From: Enhydrobacter sp.
GTDB lineage: Bacteria > Pseudomonadota > Alphaproteobacteria > Reyranellales > Reyranellaceae
NCBI RefSeq assembly: GCF_030246845.1
Contig: NZ_CP126889.1
Span: 1,922,001-1,986,000 of the forward strand
Direction: 5' to 3'
DNA: 64,000 nt
In this document: positions 45,882 through 55,488 of the stretch, in pieces
Numbering within the stretch: position 1 is the stretch's first letter
How the letters are laid out: the number at the start of each line of letters is the position of its first letter
The notes under the pieces: model-generated
What the model was told of the DNA's origin: nothing
The model's input: only the letters and a program-made list of their open reading frames with translations
Database searches by the model: none
Translations under genes and position numbers: made by a program

Positions 45882-46637
45882 ATGCCCGCAAATGGCCGGC
45901 CAACCGACCGTCGGGGCGAACTGCGGGTCGTCGGCACCACAATGGCGCGCGAGATCGACGGGCTGCTCGACGATGTTGCCCAAGCCCTCGGGCGACGCCG
46001 TCCGAGGGTCCTGCAGGTCGGCGCGCGCCGGTCTGTCTCGGATCGCAACGAACGGAACTGGCGGACCCTGGTCGGTCACCGGTTTGGGGCGCGGACACGG
46101 TTCGTTGGGATCGACCTTGTTCCCGGCGACGGCGTCGACAGTGTGCTCGATATCTGCGGCGCACCGCGGAACCTGAAGGCGACACTTGGCCCTGAGCCGT
46201 TCGATCTGGTGATCTGCTGCCACATGCTCGAACATGCCCGAGCACCGATGCGGGCGGCACGCAACATCGAGAACCTGCTGAAACCCGGAGGCTTCGCCTT
46301 CGTCGCCACGCCGTGGTCGCAGGCATTCCACGCCGCGCCGGACGACTATTGGCGCTTCTCGGTGCGCGGGCTTGCCCTGCTGTTCACCCGTCTCGACTTC
46401 CTGACGGCCTTCTACAGCGGCGGCGACGTCGGCCTCGACGTGGCCTATCGCGTGGAGCGCGACGGGCGGCCGGATCTCGAGGCCCGTGCCGGCGCCGTCG
46501 AGCAAGGCCTGTTCCAGATCGTGCTCGACCACGAGGACAACCGCGACGTTCTCAGCCGGCAGGCTACGGAACGCCTGCCCGTGTCCCGCACCTACCTTCC
46601 GACCTTGTTCGTCAACGCCGTGGGGCGGCGGCGATAG
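45882..46637 (+). CDS. Class I SAM-dependent methyltransferase (Methyltransf_11 type)
   Basis: The 251-residue product has a SAM-binding region VLQVGARRSV (imperfect glycine loop), VGIDLVPGDGVDSVLDIC, FDLVICCHMLEHARAPMRAARNI (motif with catalytic neighbours) and LKPGGFAFVATPW, as in sugar or lipid methyltransferases. It is separated from lutC by about 11 bases with the ATG at 45882; an overlapping TTG at 45867 and an ATG at 45942 are alternatives. Whether it belongs to lactate metabolism is doubtful. Confidence 0.75.
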   Translation: MPANGRPTDRRGELRVVGTTMAREIDGLLDDVAQALGRRRPRVLQVGARRSVSDRNERNWRTLVGHRFGARTRFVGIDLVPGDGVDSVLDICGAPRNLKATLGPEPFDLVICCHMLEHARAPMRAARNIENLLKPGGFAFVATPWSQAFHAAPDDYWRFSVRGLALLFTRLDFLTAFYSGGDVGLDVAYRVERDGRPDLEARAGAVEQGLFQIVLDHEDNRDVLSRQATERLPVSRTYLPTLFVNAVGRRR

Positions 46638-46693
46638 GTTTTGGTGCGCCGGTGGTACGCGCTCGCCGACGTGACGTCCGAGCCGGCAAAAGA

Positions 46694-46719
46694 AAAGAGC
46701 GGGCCTTCGCCCGCTCTTT
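46694..46719. terminator. Bidirectional intrinsic terminator between methyltransferase and porin
   Basis: AAAGAGCGGGC and GCCCGCTCTTT pair perfectly over 11 bases around CTTC. On the minus strand it is followed by TTTTCTTTTGC, on the plus strand by TTTCC. It sits in the 106-base gap between converging genes and would end the porin message and probably the plus-strand message. Confidence 0.85.
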
Positions 46720-46743
46720 CCGTCTCGGTCCAGTCGGTTGCGA

Positions 46744-48090
46744 CTAGAAGCGGAAGTCCATGCCCAGCAGGGCAGCCCAAGACTGGCCGGCCACTGCGTT
46801 CGACGGACCCTGCAGGTTGTTGAAGATCAGGCCGCCGATCATCTTCACGCCCGGTCCGAGCGCGTAGTTGGCGCCAACCTCGATCTTCGACGCCGTTTCC
46901 GTGCCGAACCTCAGCGAGGTCGGGCTGGTGCCGAACGCCGCAGCGAACGTCGCCGGTCGGAAGACCGTGCAGGCCGTGTCGCCGGTGGCGCAGTTGACGG
47001 CAGTCAAGCTGCCGTTGCCGTTGTTGTTGTAGGAGACGTTCACGCCAGCAGAAAACTGCCACGGCCCCGTCTCGTACATCAGGGCGACGGCGAAGGCGTT
47101 GGTGTCGTTGTTCTGGCCGGTATAGTAGTTCGAGCCGAGACCGTTGTTGTCCCAGATGTACGAACCACCGAGGGTGAAGCCGTAGGCGCTGAACTGCAGG
47201 CCGGCGGCGAACTGCTTCCACGACGACAGGTTGGCGCCGGTCGCCACGTTGGCTGCCGACTGGAACGGCTGATAACCCGGCACGAAGCTGGCATACGAGT
47301 AGGCTACGAAAGCCGCCACCGAGAAATCGCCGAACTTGTTCAGGTAGTTGGCGCCGACGGCAATGGCATCCTGCCACGAATAATCGTTGGTCAAGCAGCC
47401 GTTGGCAGTGGTCGGGTCATTGTAGCCGCAGGTCTGTACCTGACCGTTCTGCGCCGCAGCCAGACCTTGGCCGCCCGCTGCCGTCGACGAGATGTTGATC
47501 TTTGGCGCATAGCTGACGCCGATCTGCAAGCCGGCGAAGCGCGGCGTGAAGTAGTTGATGCGGTTCTCGTCCTGGAACTGGCCGTCGATGGCCATGTCCG
47601 AGATATGGAACGCCGCCTTGTTGTTGCCGTTGGCTGTCGGATTGGTCCAGCTGAAGGACGTGTTGTGCTGGAAGAAGCCGAAGCCGAGCAGGGCCGACGG
47701 CGCACCGTAGAGCATACGGTAGGGGCCGTCGTCGCGGCCGCCGAACTCGACGCGGCCCCAATCGCCGAAGGCGAACAGGTAGGCTTCGTCGATATGGCGG
47801 CCGGCCGGGGCATCCCAACCTTCGAGCTCGACATGGACGCCAATCGACGTGCCGTTGTCCAGCTTGGTCTGGCCGTTGAAGTGAATTTCACCTTCCTGGA
47901 TGAACTGGATGCCCTTGTACGACGCCCAAGTCCCGTTCGTGGCGTAGGTGCTCTCCATCGAGCCGGCGAGCGCGTAAAACTGGTAGTAGCCGCCGACGCC
48001 CATCTTGATCGGATCGGCTGCCATGGCAGGGGCCGCCACCAGGCCGCCAACGGCCAAGGCAGTCGAGCCTAGCAGTAGCTTTTTCATCAT
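46744..48090 (-). CDS. Outer-membrane porin (alphaproteobacterial general porin type)
   Basis: The 448-residue product has a signal peptide (MMKKLLLGSTALAVGGLVAAPAMAA), then repeated amphipathic strands rich in aromatic residues, glycine and asparagine, for example MGVGGYYQFYALAG, FGDWGRVEFGGRDDGPYRML, and a C-terminal aromatic strand ending AALLGMDFRF, the assembly signal for the Bam machinery. It is likely a trimeric diffusion porin. The ATG at 48090 follows GAGGGAG; a start 13 codons upstream would spoil the signal peptide. Confidence 0.9.
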   Translation of the reverse strand: MMKKLLLGSTALAVGGLVAAPAMAADPIKMGVGGYYQFYALAGSMESTYATNGTWASYKGIQFIQEGEIHFNGQTKLDNGTSIGVHVELEGWDAPAGRHIDEAYLFAFGDWGRVEFGGRDDGPYRMLYGAPSALLGFGFFQHNTSFSWTNPTANGNNKAAFHISDMAIDGQFQDENRINYFTPRFAGLQIGVSYAPKINISSTAAGGQGLAAAQNGQVQTCGYNDPTTANGCLTNDYSWQDAIAVGANYLNKFGDFSVAAFVAYSYASFVPGYQPFQSAANVATGANLSSWKQFAAGLQFSAYGFTLGGSYIWDNNGLGSNYYTGQNNDTNAFAVALMYETGPWQFSAGVNVSYNNNGNGSLTAVNCATGDTACTVFRPATFAAAFGTSPTSLRFGTETASKIEVGANYALGPGVKMIGGLIFNNLQGPSNAVAGQSWAALLGMDFRF

Positions 48091-48468
48091 TCTCCCTCTC
48101 TCATTGATCAGAGACTGGTACATTCCCAAAGGCCTTTGTCTGACCGACGGACTGCGTGTTCGCGGCCACGCGCTCTCCCGCCAATGCGACCGACCGATAA
48201 AAACACACGGTCAAAAGCAGGGTCAAGGAATGGACGCAATCAGACCCGAATCTCTCCGGACGTGTGGCGTCTTTGTCACATTTTGGGCCATTCTCGGCCT
48301 GTCGGCGACCCGACTTGTCAGCACGCTTAGGTCTCGCGAAAAGATCGAGTTAATCCCAAAAAAAGACCTTGTTGATGGCGCGCCATTCTGCCCCTTGCGG
48401 CGGCCAGTATGCACGCCTATGGTCCCGCGCTGCTTCTGGGGCAGGAAGCGGGCATCAACGGGTAGGTC
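48091..48468. other. 378-base gap between porin and DUF3576 gene
   Basis: No credible gene. The left part is the untranslated leader of the porin with a strong GAGGGAG site; the middle (about 48190-48220) and right (about 48330-48370, CAAAAAAAGACC) are AT-richer than the surroundings, so promoters for the porin and the DUF3576 gene probably lie here. I could not define a convincing promoter pair. Confidence 0.5.
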
Positions 48469-49071
48469 ATGGCAGATTTTGCCGCGGGAAGCGGAGGCAG
48501 CCGGATTTTGCGTCATTCCTCCTTGTTCGGGCTTTTGGTGGCCGGCCTGGCGCTGTCGTTGGCAGGCTGCGGCGTGGGCAATCCCAGCGCCATCAAGGAA
48601 CGCGATATTGGCGCCAGCGGACCTGTCTTCCGGGCGGAAGCGACCCAGGGTCTCGCCGGCCAGAACCGCGAAGAGGGCAGCCTGTTCGGTCCCGGCGGGC
48701 TGTTCGGCTCCAAGTCGGACAAGAAGGACGATCAGGGCACCGGCGTCGCGGTCAACGCCTTCCTTTGGCGCGCCAGCCTCGACACCATCAATTTCATCCC
48801 GCTGGTCCAAGCCGATCCGTTCGGTGGCGTGATCATCACCGACTGGTACACGCCGGCCGAATCGCCCAACGAGCGCATGAAGGTGCAGGTCACCATCCTC
48901 GACCGCGCACTTAGGGCCGATGGCGTGCGAGTCTCGGTGTTCAAGCAGCAGCTCAACCCCAAGGGTGGCGGCTGGGTCGACGCCCCGGTCGATCCGCACA
49001 CCAACACCGACATCGAGAACGCGATCCTCACGCGCGCGCGGCAGTTGCGCATCGCCCAGGGCGGAAGCTGA
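48469..49071 (+). CDS. DUF3576 domain lipoprotein
   Basis: The 200-residue product has a signal sequence with lipobox LSLAGC (cysteine at 34) and the DUF3576 features LWRASLDTINFIPLVQADPFGGVIITDWYTP, ERMKVQVTILDRALRADGVRVSVFKQQ and NTDIENAILTRARQLRIAQ. Function unknown. In alphaproteobacteria it lies directly upstream of leuS, as here, 102 bases away. Confidence 0.88.
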   Translation: MADFAAGSGGSRILRHSSLFGLLVAGLALSLAGCGVGNPSAIKERDIGASGPVFRAEATQGLAGQNREEGSLFGPGGLFGSKSDKKDDQGTGVAVNAFLWRASLDTINFIPLVQADPFGGVIITDWYTPAESPNERMKVQVTILDRALRADGVRVSVFKQQLNPKGGGWVDAPVDPHTNTDIENAILTRARQLRIAQGGS

Positions 49072-49173
49072 TCGCGAAACGCGGCGCCACCCGCGCGCGT
49101 TGTTCGACAAAGCTTGACGTGAGGGGCTGCAGGGGGCATCCGCTGCGGCCTCTGTCGTTCTGGGAGTGAGCCC

Positions 49174-51789
49174 GTGTCGTCCGCAATGTCCTCGCCTCAA
49201 GGGTCGTCGCAGCCGCCGCGCTACAATTTTCGCGAGACCGAGGCCAAGTGGCAGAAGGTCTGGGAGGAACGCCGGACCTTTCGTGCCGTCATGGACCCCA
49301 AGCGACCGAAATACTATGTGCTCGAGATGTTCCCCTATCCGTCGGGGCGCATCCATATGGGCCACGTGCGCAATTATACCCAGGGCGACGTGATCGCCCG
49401 CTACAAGCGCGCCAAGGGCTTCAATGTCCTGCATCCAATGGGCTGGGATGCGTTCGGCCTGCCGGCCGAGAACGCGGCGATGGAGAAAAAGGTCCACCCC
49501 AAGAAATGGACCTACGAGAACATCGCCACGATGAAGGCGCAGCTCAAGTCGATGGGGCTGTCGCTGGACTGGAGCCGCGAGATTGCCACCTGCGATCCCG
49601 ACTACTATCGCCATGAACAGAAGATGTTTCTCGACTTCTGGAAGGCGGGGCTGGCCTACCGCAGCGAGGCCTGGGTGAACTGGGATCCGGTAGACAACAC
49701 CGTCCTCGCCAACGAGCAGGTGATCGAGGGCCGGGGCTGGCGCACCGGTGCCGTCGTCGAGCGGCGCAAGCTGACGCAGTGGAATCTGCGCATGACCGCC
49801 TTCACCGAAGAGCTGCTGGAGCGCCTGGACACGCTCGACCGCTGGCCTGAAAAGGTGCGGCTGATGCAGGCCAACTGGATCGGCAGAAGCCGCGGCGCAC
49901 GCGTGTTCTGGCCGCTCGTCGACTCGTCCGGCCAAGACCGCGGCAGACTCGAGATCTTCACCACACGGCCCGACACGCTTTTCGGCGCCTCGTTCATGGC
50001 GCTGTCGGTCGACCATCCGCTGGTCGCCGAGCTCGCCCGGAACGACCCCGGCCTGCAGCGCTTCATCGCCGAGTGCCGCAAGACGGGCACTGCGGCGGCC
50101 GAGCTCGAGACCGCCGAGAAGCAGGGCTACAAGCTGCCATTGCTCACCAAGCATCCCCTGCTGTCAGGCAAGACGCTGCCGGTCTATGCCGCCAATTTCG
50201 TCCTGATGGAATACGGTACCGGCGCGATCTTCGGCTGTCCGGGCCATGACGAGCGCGATCACGAGTTCGCAGCCAAGTACGAGCTGCCGATCCTGCCGGT
50301 GGTCATGCCGAAGGATGCCGATCCCAAGACCTTCAGCGTCGCGGACGCAGCCTTCACCGAGGATGGCATTCTCATCAACTCCGACTTCCTGAACGGACTC
50401 ACGGTCGAGGAGGCCAAGGCGAAGGTGATCGCACGCCTGGAGGAGAGGGGGTTGGGCAAGGGGACCATCCAGTACCGGCAGCGCGACTGGCTGGTCTCGC
50501 GCCAGCGCTACTGGGGCACGCCGATCCCCGCCATCCATTGCGAAAGCTGCGGCGTGGTGCCGGTGCCTGAAAAAGATCTGCCGGTGCGCTTGCCGGAGGA
50601 TGTGACCTTCGACCGCCCCGGCAACCCGCTCGATCATCACCCGACGTGGAAGCACGTTTCCTGTCCGGTTTGCGGCGGCAAGGCGGAGCGCGAGACCGAC
50701 ACGTTCGACACCTTCGTCAATTCGAGCTGGTATTTCGACCGTTTCACCTCGCCGCATCTCGCCACGGCGCCATTCGATCGCGCGGAGAACCGCTACTGGA
50801 TGCCGGTCGATCAATATATTGGCGGCATCGAGCACGCGATCCTGCATCTGCTCTATTCGCGTTTCTGGACCCGTGCCATGCGCGAAGTGCAGATGACCGA
50901 CCGCGACGAGCCGTTCGACGGCCTTTTCACGCAAGGCATGGTCTGCCACGAGACCTACCGCGCGAGCGACGGCACATGGCTGCTGCCGGAGGAGGTGGAG
51001 CGCAGCGGCGGAAAGGTGGTGCGCATCTCCGACAAGACTCCGGTCGAGGTCGGCCGCTCGGAGAAGATGTCCAAGTCGAAGAAGAATGTCGTCGATCCCG
51101 ACCAGATTATTCGCGACTACGGCGCCGACACCGCGCGCTGGTTCATGCTGTCCGACAGCCCGCCCGAGCGGGATCTCGAATGGACGGAGGCGGGCGTCGC
51201 CGGCGCCTGGCGCTTCCAGCAGCGCCTGCACCGCATCGCCACCGAAGCCCTGGCCGCTCTGCCCGCCGTCGGCACGCCCAGGCCGGCCTCCTTCTCCGAC
51301 GCTGCGCTCGGCCTCAGGCGCGCAGCGCACCGGACAGCGGCGGGCCTGTCTGCCGACATCGAGGCTTTTCATTTCAACAAGGCTGTCGCGAGGCTCTATG
51401 AGCTCGCCAGCACGATCGCCGACAGGACGCCCGAAGACGCCTCGCACAAATGGGCGCTGCGCGAGGCATTGGAGATCTTCGTTCGTCTGATTGCTCCCAT
51501 GACGCCCCATCTCGGCGAGGAACTGTGGCAGGCGCTGGGCCACAAGACCCTGCTGGCCGAGGAGCCGTGGCCGGCTGTCGAGGAGGCGCTGCTGGTCGAT
51601 GACACGGTCACGATCGCCCTGCAGGTCAACGGCAAGTTGCGCGGCACGATCAAGATGCCGAAGGATGCCTCACAGGAAGCGAATACGGCTGCGGCTCTTG
51701 CCAACGCCAATGTCCAGAAGGCGATGGCCGGCAAGCCGCAGAAGCGCGTTGTCGTCGTGCCGAATCGTCTGGTCAACGTCGTGGTATAG
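49174..51789 (+). CDS. leuS: Leucyl-tRNA synthetase
   Basis: The 871-residue enzyme charges tRNA-Leu. It shows the HIGH-type motif [16 protein letters not shown] (about 48-63), the editing-domain blocks [15 protein letters not shown] and [26 protein letters not shown], and the KMSKS motif [14 protein letters not shown] (about 630). The GTG at 49174 follows GGGAG by about eight bases; an ATG four codons on is an alternative. holA follows after seven bases. Confidence 0.97.
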   Translation: MSSAMSSPQGSSQPPRYNFRETEAKWQKVWEERRTFRAVMDPKRPKYYVLEMFPYPSGRIHMGHVRNYTQGDVIARYKRAKGFNVLHPMGWDAFGLPAENAAMEKKVHPKKWTYENIATMKAQLKSMGLSLDWSREIATCDPDYYRHEQKMFLDFWKAGLAYRSEAWVNWDPVDNTVLANEQVIEGRGWRTGAVVERRKLTQWNLRMTAFTEELLERLDTLDRWPEKVRLMQANWIGRSRGARVFWPLVDSSGQDRGRLEIFTTRPDTLFGASFMALSVDHPLVAELARNDPGLQRFIAECRKTGTAAAELETAEKQGYKLPLLTKHPLLSGKTLPVYAANFVLMEYGTGAIFGCPGHDERDHEFAAKYELPILPVVMPKDADPKTFSVADAAFTEDGILINSDFLNGLTVEEAKAKVIARLEERGLGKGTIQYRQRDWLVSRQRYWGTPIPAIHCESCGVVPVPEKDLPVRLPEDVTFDRPGNPLDHHPTWKHVSCPVCGGKAERETDTFDTFVNSSWYFDRFTSPHLATAPFDRAENRYWMPVDQYIGGIEHAILHLLYSRFWTRAMREVQMTDRDEPFDGLFTQGMVCHETYRASDGTWLLPEEVERSGGKVVRISDKTPVEVGRSEKMSKSKKNVVDPDQIIRDYGADTARWFMLSDSPPERDLEWTEAGVAGAWRFQQRLHRIATEALAALPAVGTPRPASFSDAALGLRRAAHRTAAGLSADIEAFHFNKAVARLYELASTIADRTPEDASHKWALREALEIFVRLIAPMTPHLGEELWQALGHKTLLAEEPWPAVEEALLVDDTVTIALQVNGKLRGTIKMPKDASQEANTAAALANANVQKAMAGKPQKRVVVVPNRLVNVVV

Positions 51790-51796
51790 GGGCGGC

Positions 51797-52846
51797 GTGA
51801 AGATCGAGCCGCGCCAAGTCGACGCGTTCCTCAAGAAGCCGCATCCAACGGTCCGCGGCATCCTCGTCTACGGCAACGACGAGGGCTTGGTAGCCGAGCG
51901 GGCGATGGCGCTCGCCACGACGGTATGTCCCGATCTCAAAGACCCGTTCCGGGTGGTCGACATCGCGGGCGAGGTCCTGAAGGGTGACCCGGCACGCCTG
52001 GCCGACGAGTTCTCGGCCCTGTCTCTGATGGGCGGCCGGCGGGTCGTCCGTGTGCGGCCGGCCGGCGAGGAGTCGGTGACTGCACTCGAGAACCTGGCGG
52101 CTGCCGGCACGGGCGACGCGCTGGTGGTGCTCGAAGCCGGCAACCTCACGCCGCGCTCGCAGCTTCGCACACTGGCCGAGACCGATCCCAGGCTCGCCGC
52201 CTTGCCGTGCTATCCCGATACGACCGGCGTCCTCGAGGGGTTGGTGGAAAGCGCGGCGCGTGGCGCGGGCCTTGGCGTCGAGGCCGATGCGCTCGACTGG
52301 ATCGTCCAGCGCCTGGGCGGCGATCGAGGTCAGACGCGCAACGAGATCGAGAAGCTGCTGCTCTACAAGGAGGGCGATCCGGGCAAGACCATCACGCTCG
52401 ATGACGCCGTCGCCGTCCTGGGCGATACGGCCGCCGTCGGCATCGACAATGTGATTGCCGCCACCTTCGGCGGCGATGAAGCAGCGCTCGACCGCGCACT
52501 CGATCGCGTCTTCGCCGAGGGCGGCAACGCCGTGCAGCTCGTGCGCGCCGTCCAGCGCCATGCCGACCAGCTCCACCTGGTCGCGAGCCACGCCAAGAGC
52601 GGCAATTTCGAAAGCGCGATGTTCAGGGCACGCGGCTTGCCGCGCGGCGGCCCCGTGCGGCAGCGCTTCGAGCTGCATTTGAAGACGTGGCCCTTGTCTC
52701 GCCTGAGCGCCGCCCTGTCGAGGATTCTCGAGGCGGAGATCGACTGCAAGAGCACCGGTCTGCCGGACGAGGCGATTGCCCGCCGCCTTTGCCTGGGCCT
52801 TGCCCAGTTCCCAAAGAGCGCCCGCACATCGCAAGCGCGCCGATAG
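51797..52846 (+). CDS. holA: DNA polymerase III subunit delta
   Basis: The delta subunit opens the sliding clamp in the clamp loader. The 349-residue product has the HolA fold: GILVYGNDEGLVAERAMAL, LGGDRGQTRNEIEKLLLY, the VAAVLGDTAAVGIDNVI-type block, and AVQLVRAVQRHADQL. The GTG at 51797 starts just after leuS; upstream frame is a leuS shadow. Convergent with the encapsulin gene over three bases. Confidence 0.93.
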   Translation: MKIEPRQVDAFLKKPHPTVRGILVYGNDEGLVAERAMALATTVCPDLKDPFRVVDIAGEVLKGDPARLADEFSALSLMGGRRVVRVRPAGEESVTALENLAAAGTGDALVVLEAGNLTPRSQLRTLAETDPRLAALPCYPDTTGVLEGLVESAARGAGLGVEADALDWIVQRLGGDRGQTRNEIEKLLLYKEGDPGKTITLDDAVAVLGDTAAVGIDNVIAATFGGDEAALDRALDRVFAEGGNAVQLVRAVQRHADQLHLVASHAKSGNFESAMFRARGLPRGGPVRQRFELHLKTWPLSRLSAALSRILEAEIDCKSTGLPDEAIARRLCLGLAQFPKSARTSQARR

Positions 52847-52849
52847 AGC

Positions 52850-53668
52850 CTACTTCTTGCCGGCGCCTGCCGTCAGGGGCACGGCGGCCTGCTCGGTCAG
52901 GACCAGGAAGGTGAAGCTTTCCTCGATGTAGAGCCGCACGCGCTCGGTGGTGTGCTCGAGATAGCCGATGGAGAAATCCTGGCCGACCGAGAGCTCGAAA
53001 TCGCCGCCCCGCATGGAAAGCACGAGTCCGCCCTCCAGCCCCAACGCCGGAACGATCTCGCCGTCGATGAGGCGCTTCACGTGGGTCAGCATCGGATAGC
53101 CGCCCTCGGTGCGGGCCGCGAGATCCTTGTAGAGCTGCTCGTTCAGCACGACCGCCAGTGGCCCTTCGACGCCCTGGTCGCGCAGCTTCATCATCGCCGC
53201 GGCGATCGCGCCCGGATAGTCGTGATGGCTGGTGCCGAGCGGCACGGCGCTGCCGGCTGCCGCCTGGCAGATCCCGGCGATGTGCGCCGCTTCGTAGCCA
53301 TGGAAAATCGCGCGGTCCTCGGCGATCGCGATCTCCCGCGCTGCGGCGGTGACGGCATCGAGATCGGGATCGCGCGCGCCGCGGTCGATGGCATCGAGCT
53401 CGGCGCGTGTCATCTCGAAGGGAATGCGCAGCTCCACGAGCGGCTGGATGCGCCGCAGGCGCGCCTGCACTCCGTCGGCGCCGGCCGGCGAGGCGATCGG
53501 ATCGGCCCGTCCCAGCTCGACGTCGGACGATCCCCACCCCAGAGGTCCGCAAAAGTCGACGACGCGGCGCGCTGCCAGCAAGGTCCGAAGGGTGCGCTTG
53601 GCCTCCTTCTCGATCTCCGCCCAGCCAGCCGGTGTGACGGGCGCTTTTTCGCGGAAGAGATGATTCAT
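52850..53668 (-). CDS. Encapsulin nanocompartment shell protein (family 1)
   Basis: The 272-residue HK97-fold protein self-assembles into a protein shell. Typical blocks: MNHLFREKAPVTPAGWAEIE, ARRVVDFCGPLGW, DDLDAGARDPDL-type acidic loop with AREIAIAEDRAIFHGYEAA, GPLAVVLNEQLYKDLA, LEGGLVLSMRGGDFELSVGQDFSIGYLEH and the end VRLYIEESFTFLVLTEQAA. Length is normal. It overlaps the ferritin-like cargo gene by four bases (ATGA), so shell and cargo are made together. Confidence 0.95.
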   Translation of the reverse strand: MNHLFREKAPVTPAGWAEIEKEAKRTLRTLLAARRVVDFCGPLGWGSSDVELGRADPIASPAGADGVQARLRRIQPLVELRIPFEMTRAELDAIDRGARDPDLDAVTAAAREIAIAEDRAIFHGYEAAHIAGICQAAAGSAVPLGTSHHDYPGAIAAAMMKLRDQGVEGPLAVVLNEQLYKDLAARTEGGYPMLTHVKRLIDGEIVPALGLEGGLVLSMRGGDFELSVGQDFSIGYLEHTTERVRLYIEESFTFLVLTEQAAVPLTAGAGKK

Positions 53669-54048
53669 TGACCGACCCGCCGCAGGCTGCCGATGCCCAA
53701 GCTGCCGTCGCCATCCGTGACCGTCGATTCTGCGCCTCCGCCGCCGTGCTCGGCCTCGGCCTCGATCTCGGTAACCTGGCCTTCCGTGAAGAGATATGTC
53801 CTGAAGTGCCGGCTCAGCACGGGATCGGCGCGCCGCAGCCACTCCAGCACCATCGAGGCGTGTTCCTTCTCCTCGTCGCGATTGTGCTCGAGGATGGCGC
53901 GCAGCTCCGGATTGGCGGTGGCTTTGGCGCGCTGGTTGTACCAGTCAACGGCCTCAAGCTCTTCCATCACCGAAACGATCGCGCGATGCACATCGATGAC
54001 ATCACTGCCCAGGTCGTCCGGATTTTCATGCAATGTCTCGCTCGACAT
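53665..54048 (-). CDS. encFtn: Encapsulated ferritin-like protein (EncFtn) with encapsulin targeting peptide
   Basis: The 127-residue product is a two-helix half-ferritin that oxidises Fe(II) inside the encapsulin. Helix 1 has MEELEAVDWYNQRA and helix 2 EHNRDEEKEHASMVLEW, which supply the Glu/Tyr/His ligands of the family's ferroxidase centre. The C-terminus is a flexible Gly/Glu linker (about 95-113) and the targeting peptide DGSLGIGSLRRVGQ, the hallmark cargo signal. The ATG at 54048 was chosen as it begins the conserved MSSETLHENP lead; an in-frame start 18 codons earlier is arginine-rich. Confidence 0.93.
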   Translation of the reverse strand: MSSETLHENPDDLGSDVIDVHRAIVSVMEELEAVDWYNQRAKATANPELRAILEHNRDEEKEHASMVLEWLRRADPVLSRHFRTYLFTEGQVTEIEAEAEHGGGGAESTVTDGDGSLGIGSLRRVGQ

Positions 54049-54131
54049 TCGTGCGACCTCCCGCCTGCGGACGAACGTTGCGTCCGGCCGTTGCCGGATC
54101 AACGCCGATCGGGAGACGAAGTTCCGAAGCG

Positions 54132-54857
54132 TCAGTCGTCCGGCGGCACGAACATATAGCCGGCGCCGCGAACGGTACGGATCGACGTTGGCCGCGCAGG
54201 GTCTGCCTCGATCTTGCGCCGGATGCGCAGGATGCGGATGTCGATGGCGCGGTCGAACGCCTCCATCTCGCGGTGGCTGGTGGTCTCGAGCAGCCAGTCG
54301 CGACTGAGCGGCCGGTTGGGATTCTCCGCGAACAGCTTCAGGAGCTCGAACTCGCCGGCCCGCAGCGGAACGTCCTCACCGGACAAGGCGGTCATGCGAC
54401 GCGTTTTGAGGTCGAGCAAGCACTTGCCCATGCGCACCCGCGCCCCGGGCGTAGCCGCCTCCGGGCCGCCGGCCCGGCGCAGCACCGCCTTCATGCGCGC
54501 CAGCAAGGCCCGGGATTCGTAGGGCTTGGCGATATAGTCGTCGGCACCCGTCTCCAGCCCGACCACCTGATCCACAGTGTCGCTGCTGGCGGTGAGCATG
54601 ATGATGCCGACACGCCGGCTGCGCTCGCGCAGGAACCGGGCCAAGGCGAAGCCATCCTCGCCGCCCGGCAGGCGCAGGTCGAGAAGAACGAGAGCTGGTG
54701 GATCTTTTTCCACCAGCTTTCGCAGAGCGAGGCCTGACTCCACGCCAGACGGGCGAAAGCCATTCTCGTGGAGGAAATCGACCAGCGTTTCGCGTTGAAA
54801 CTGTTCATCCTCCACTACTATGACGTGAGGGCGCGTGTCTTTGGGGCGGATGGCCAT
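54132..54857 (-). CDS. OmpR/PhoB-type response regulator
   Basis: The 241-residue product has a receiver domain (VIVVEDEQFQRETL, phosphoacceptor Asp60 in VLLDLRLPGGEDG, switch Thr in MLTASS, KPYESRALLARM) and a winged-helix output (VPLRAGEFELLKLFAENPNRPLSRDWL, FDRAIDIRILRIRRKIE, RTVRGAGYMFVPP). It binds DNA when phosphorylated. No kinase gene in the same operon; the hybrid kinase at 55489 lies nearby on the other strand, so a functional pair is possible but not shown. Confidence 0.93.
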   Translation of the reverse strand: MAIRPKDTRPHVIVVEDEQFQRETLVDFLHENGFRPSGVESGLALRKLVEKDPPALVLLDLRLPGGEDGFALARFLRERSRRVGIIMLTASSDTVDQVVGLETGADDYIAKPYESRALLARMKAVLRRAGGPEAATPGARVRMGKCLLDLKTRRMTALSGEDVPLRAGEFELLKLFAENPNRPLSRDWLLETTSHREMEAFDRAIDIRILRIRRKIEADPARPTSIRTVRGAGYMFVPPDD

Positions 54858-54896
54858 GCGGCCATCCTGCCGCCCCATTTGACCGACCTCAAGCAC

Positions 54897-54932
54897 CTCA
54901 AACGGCGCCCCGGGAAGGGGGCACCGTTTGAG
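54897..54932. repeat. Inverted repeat upstream of the response regulator
   Basis: CTCAAACGGCGCCCC and GGGGCACCGTTTGAG are reverse complements over 15 bases with one mismatch around a short loop, 40 to 75 bases before the regulator ATG. No T-tract follows. It could be a leader hairpin or a dimeric operator. Confidence 0.5.
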
Positions 54933-55002
54933 CACGGCCGGCGAGGACGCCTACCGTGAGCGTCGGGGGGTATGTGAACCGACGCCGTAGAGCGCGAGGA
55001 GC

Positions 55003-55269
55003 CTAGCGCCGGCAACCAGCCAGGGCGGCCTCCTCGACGAAACCCGAATACCTGGCGCAGGCGATGGACAAGCTTCCCGACGGCACCAAAGGCGACGCAG
55101 CGCTGGCCGTCGTCACGGGCGCCGGCGTGCGATGCGAAAAGCCATCTTCATCCGAAGGCACGCTCCACCACAGCGACCCGACGAGGCCAGCGCTGAGCAG
55201 AATCGAACCGAGGCTCAGGAAGACGAAGATGTCTTCTGCCAAGGGATGTGTGAGCAGGCGGACCACCAT
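55003..55269 (-). CDS. Small predicted membrane protein of unknown function
   Basis: From the ATG at 55269 the frame gives 88 residues: MVVRLLTHPLAEDIFVF, one clear membrane helix (about 13-33, IFVFLSLGSILLSAGLVGSLW), then a Ser/Thr/Pro-rich tail. A longer frame of 113 residues starts upstream. No family recognised. It lies between the response regulator (same strand) and the divergent hybrid kinase. Real coding is plausible because a full-length hydrophobic helix is kept, but evidence is limited. Confidence 0.45.
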   Translation of the reverse strand: MVVRLLTHPLAEDIFVFLSLGSILLSAGLVGSLWWSVPSDEDGFSHRTPAPVTTASAASPLVPSGSLSIACARYSGFVEEAALAGCRR

Positions 55270-55443
55270 CGCCGCTTCCCTCCCGAGTGTGACCGTTGGA
55301 CCGCGCAACGCCGCGATCGACAGGGCGAAGGGTAGGGACGGCAAGGTTTCCCCGTCATTGCGGCTCGTCGCCGATTGGTTTCATGTGTTGCGTGGAGTGG
55401 CTGTGACGAAAGCGGGCAACGAAACCGACGAAACATTTTTGGA

Positions 55444-55474
55444 CCTCCGCGTTACCGCGAGGAAACAGCGGAGG
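55444..55474 (+). promoter_or_regulatory. Inverted repeat that could hide the hybrid-kinase ribosome-binding site
   Basis: CCTCCGC at 55444-55450 pairs with GCGGAGG at 55468-55474, which contains the GGAGG site lying before the kinase GTG start. A 7-bp stem in the RNA would mask this site. Confidence 0.35.
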
Positions 55475-55488
55475 TGGACGATATTCGG

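Noticed and set aside
48469..49071. LptE
   Set aside because: A lipoprotein beside leuS invites this call, but the sequence matches the DUF3576 family and lies upstream of leuS, not between leuS and holA.
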